Of a DNA stretch of 6,304 bases, positions 5,100-6,304 are shown piece by piece. A program made the translations under genes and the position numbers. The stretch lies in NCBI GenBank assembly GCA_913055925.1, contig CAJXLH010000167.1, positions 1 to 6,304 of the forward strand, given 5' to 3'. Positions within the stretch are counted from its first letter, which is position 1. The number at the start of each line of letters is the position of its first letter. The notes beneath the pieces were generated by a model. That model saw only the letters and a list, made by a program, of their open reading frames with translations, ran no database searches and was not told where the DNA came from. This stretch comes from an uncultured Maritalea sp. (GTDB lineage Bacteria; Pseudomonadota; Alphaproteobacteria; Rhizobiales; Devosiaceae).

Positions 5100-6304
5100 A
5101 TGTCCGTTATGTCCAACTCTGATCAGCCGCACGGCGGCGACGGTTTTTCCCAAAGCGCAACGCTGTTGAAAAGCGCAGCGCCTTTCCTAAAAATCGTGAG
5201 TTTGGCGGCCATCGCCTTTGCCTTTTTATATGTCATTTGGGGTCTTTACCTCGCAGGGCAGCCCATCTTTGCCGTAGTCACATTTGCCGTTGGCATTTCT
5301 ATTGTCGTGCTGTTCGGCTGGAAACGGTTTTACACTTGGCGCTTCGTATTTCCCGGCGTTGCGGCCATCTCGATATTCATCGTGCTGCCGGTTTTTTATA
5401 CATCCGGCATCGGCTTCACGAACTATAGCGCAACAAACATTTTGCCATTTGAACGGGTGCAGCAATTGCACCTTGATAAAATGGTCAAAGATCCAACTAG
5501 CGCCCGGCCTTTTTCCCTCACTGAAGATTTGCGCTTGTATTTCCCAGCGCATGAAGGCCGTGGCGCACTTTCAACCGCGCCCATCGCACAGGCGGTGGAT
5601 GGTGAACTTGTCGCCGAGGCGTTTGATGGCAGCGAACCTGCGCTCTTAAAAGTGCGCGATGTGATTAAGAACCGCGCATTGTTGCAAACACTATCGGTTG
5701 CGTTGCCTGAAGGCGGCGCGCTCACTATGGATGGCTTGCGCGAATTTGCAGCCTCTGCGCCATTTTATACGGTTAGCGACAACGATGTTCTTGTCGGTGC
5801 AGATGGCACCAAACTAACGCCAAATCATGAAAAAGGCTTCTACCAAGATGAGGCAGGGGAACTGGTCACTCCCGGTTGGCCGGTGGGCGTAGGATTTTCC
5901 AATTTCACCAAAGTCCTCTTCTCGGACGGCATTCGCCAGCCAATGTTGGAGATCTTTATTTGGACCTGCGTATTTGCGTTCCTTTCGATGGTGTTCACAT
6001 CAGGCGTTGGAACATTTTTGGCGGTCATTCTTGAGTGGGAACACCTTGCCTTTAAAGGCGCTTATAAGCTTTTCTTGATCTTGCCTTACGCGGTACCTGC
6101 GTTCATTTCGATCCTCGTGTTCCGCGGCTTGTTCAACCAAAATTTTGGCGAGATCAACTTGATCCTAAGTAGCTTGTTTGGTTTGAAACCTGACTGGTTT
6201 ACAAACCCAGCGCTTAGCCGATCGATGCTCTTGCTTGTGAACACATGGCTTGGTTTCCCTTATTGGATGCTGCTTGTTGCTGGCTTTTTGCAGGCTGTGC
6301 CACG
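5100..6304 (+). CDS. malF: Maltose ABC transporter permease MalF (3' end outside window)
   Basis: This is the inner-membrane permease subunit that, with MalG and a MalK dimer, forms the maltose channel. 401 codons are visible; E. coli MalF has 514, so the last helices and the EAA loop that docks on MalK are cut off. After a polar N-terminus come hydrophobic segments at about 32-51, 54-73 and 82-104. A large periplasmic P2 domain (about 105-275, starting GFTNYSATN and ending GFSNFTKVLF) follows, then further segments near 281-311, 322-342 and 371-399. A big P2 that grips the binding protein marks the enteric MalF type and is absent from most short sugar permeases such as AglF. ILPYAVPAFISILVF and NTWLGFPY are near-identical to E. 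coli; the latter keeps the sugar-contact residues Asn381, Gly385 and Tyr388 (N376/G380/Y383). The start at ATG 5100 has a modest AAGG eight bases upstream; ATG 5109 is a possible alternative. malG is expected next but not seen. Confidence 0.96.
   Translation, partial: MSVMSNSDQPHGGDGFSQSATLLKSAAPFLKIVSLAAIAFAFLYVIWGLYLAGQPIFAVVTFAVGISIVVLFGWKRFYTWRFVFPGVAAISIFIVLPVFYTSGIGFTNYSATNILPFERVQQLHLDKMVKDPTSARPFSLTEDLRLYFPAHEGRGALSTAPIAQAVDGELVAEAFDGSEPALLKVRDVIKNRALLQTLSVALPEGGALTMDGLREFAASAPFYTVSDNDVLVGADGTKLTPNHEKGFYQDEAGELVTPGWPVGVGFSNFTKVLFSDGIRQPMLEIFIWTCVFAFLSMVFTSGVGTFLAVILEWEHLAFKGAYKLFLILPYAVPAFISILVFRGLFNQNFGEINLILSSLFGLKPDWFTNPALSRSMLLLVNTWLGFPYWMLLVAGFLQAVP

Noticed and set aside
5226..5649. 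Open frames on both strands overlapping the first part of malF
   Set aside because: The malF frame is continuous from 5100 and matches MalF throughout, including P2, so the other frames are shadows.

Overview
The window holds five genes of a maltose/alpha-glucoside uptake and degradation locus. It is probably chromosomal and from an alphaproteobacterium of the Rhizobiales/Rhodobacterales kind. The taxonomic guess rests on four things: the glucosidase is close to the AglA type (GH13 subfamily 23), the LacI-family regulator resembles rhizobial AglR, the MalK-like ATPase has the LATRI variant familiar from rhizobial sugar transporters, and base composition is intermediate. It is an inference from remembered family features, not a database result.

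Layout. On the minus strand, a LacI-family repressor gene (1807 down to 785) is followed, with a 4-base GTGA overlap, by a MalK-type ABC ATPase gene (788 down to the left edge, 3' end missing). A 320-base divergent control region (1808-2127) separates these from a plus-strand operon. That operon runs from a cytoplasmic GH13 alpha-glucosidase (2128-3819) through a periplasmic maltose-binding protein, MalE (3849-5024), to the permease MalF (5100 to the right edge, 3' end missing). The second permease, MalG, would be expected just past the right edge but is not visible.

Control. The divergent region carries two near-identical palindromes with the core TGAAAGCGCTTTCA, one by each promoter. They are the likely operators of the adjacent repressor. 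The 18-base perfect copy at 2063-2080 overlaps the predicted -10 and start point of the alpha-glucosidase promoter. The 14-base copy at 1859-1872 lies just downstream of the predicted lacI-malK promoter. The simplest reading is one repressor that silences both arms, including itself, until an alpha-glucoside is present.

How the genes work together. MalE captures maltose or maltodextrin in the periplasm. MalF (with an unseen MalG) forms the channel and MalK drives transport. The alpha-glucosidase hydrolyses the imported sugar in the cytoplasm to glucose. A strong hairpin between malE and malF, and a smaller one over the glucosidase stop codon, could set unequal expression of the operon, as REP hairpins do in the enterobacterial malE-malF gap.

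I see no mobile element, CRISPR array, RNA gene or clearly undescribed system. The points of interest are the mix of enteric-type MalE/MalF with agl-type partners, the paired operators, the intercistronic hairpins and a substitution in the MalE sugar site.
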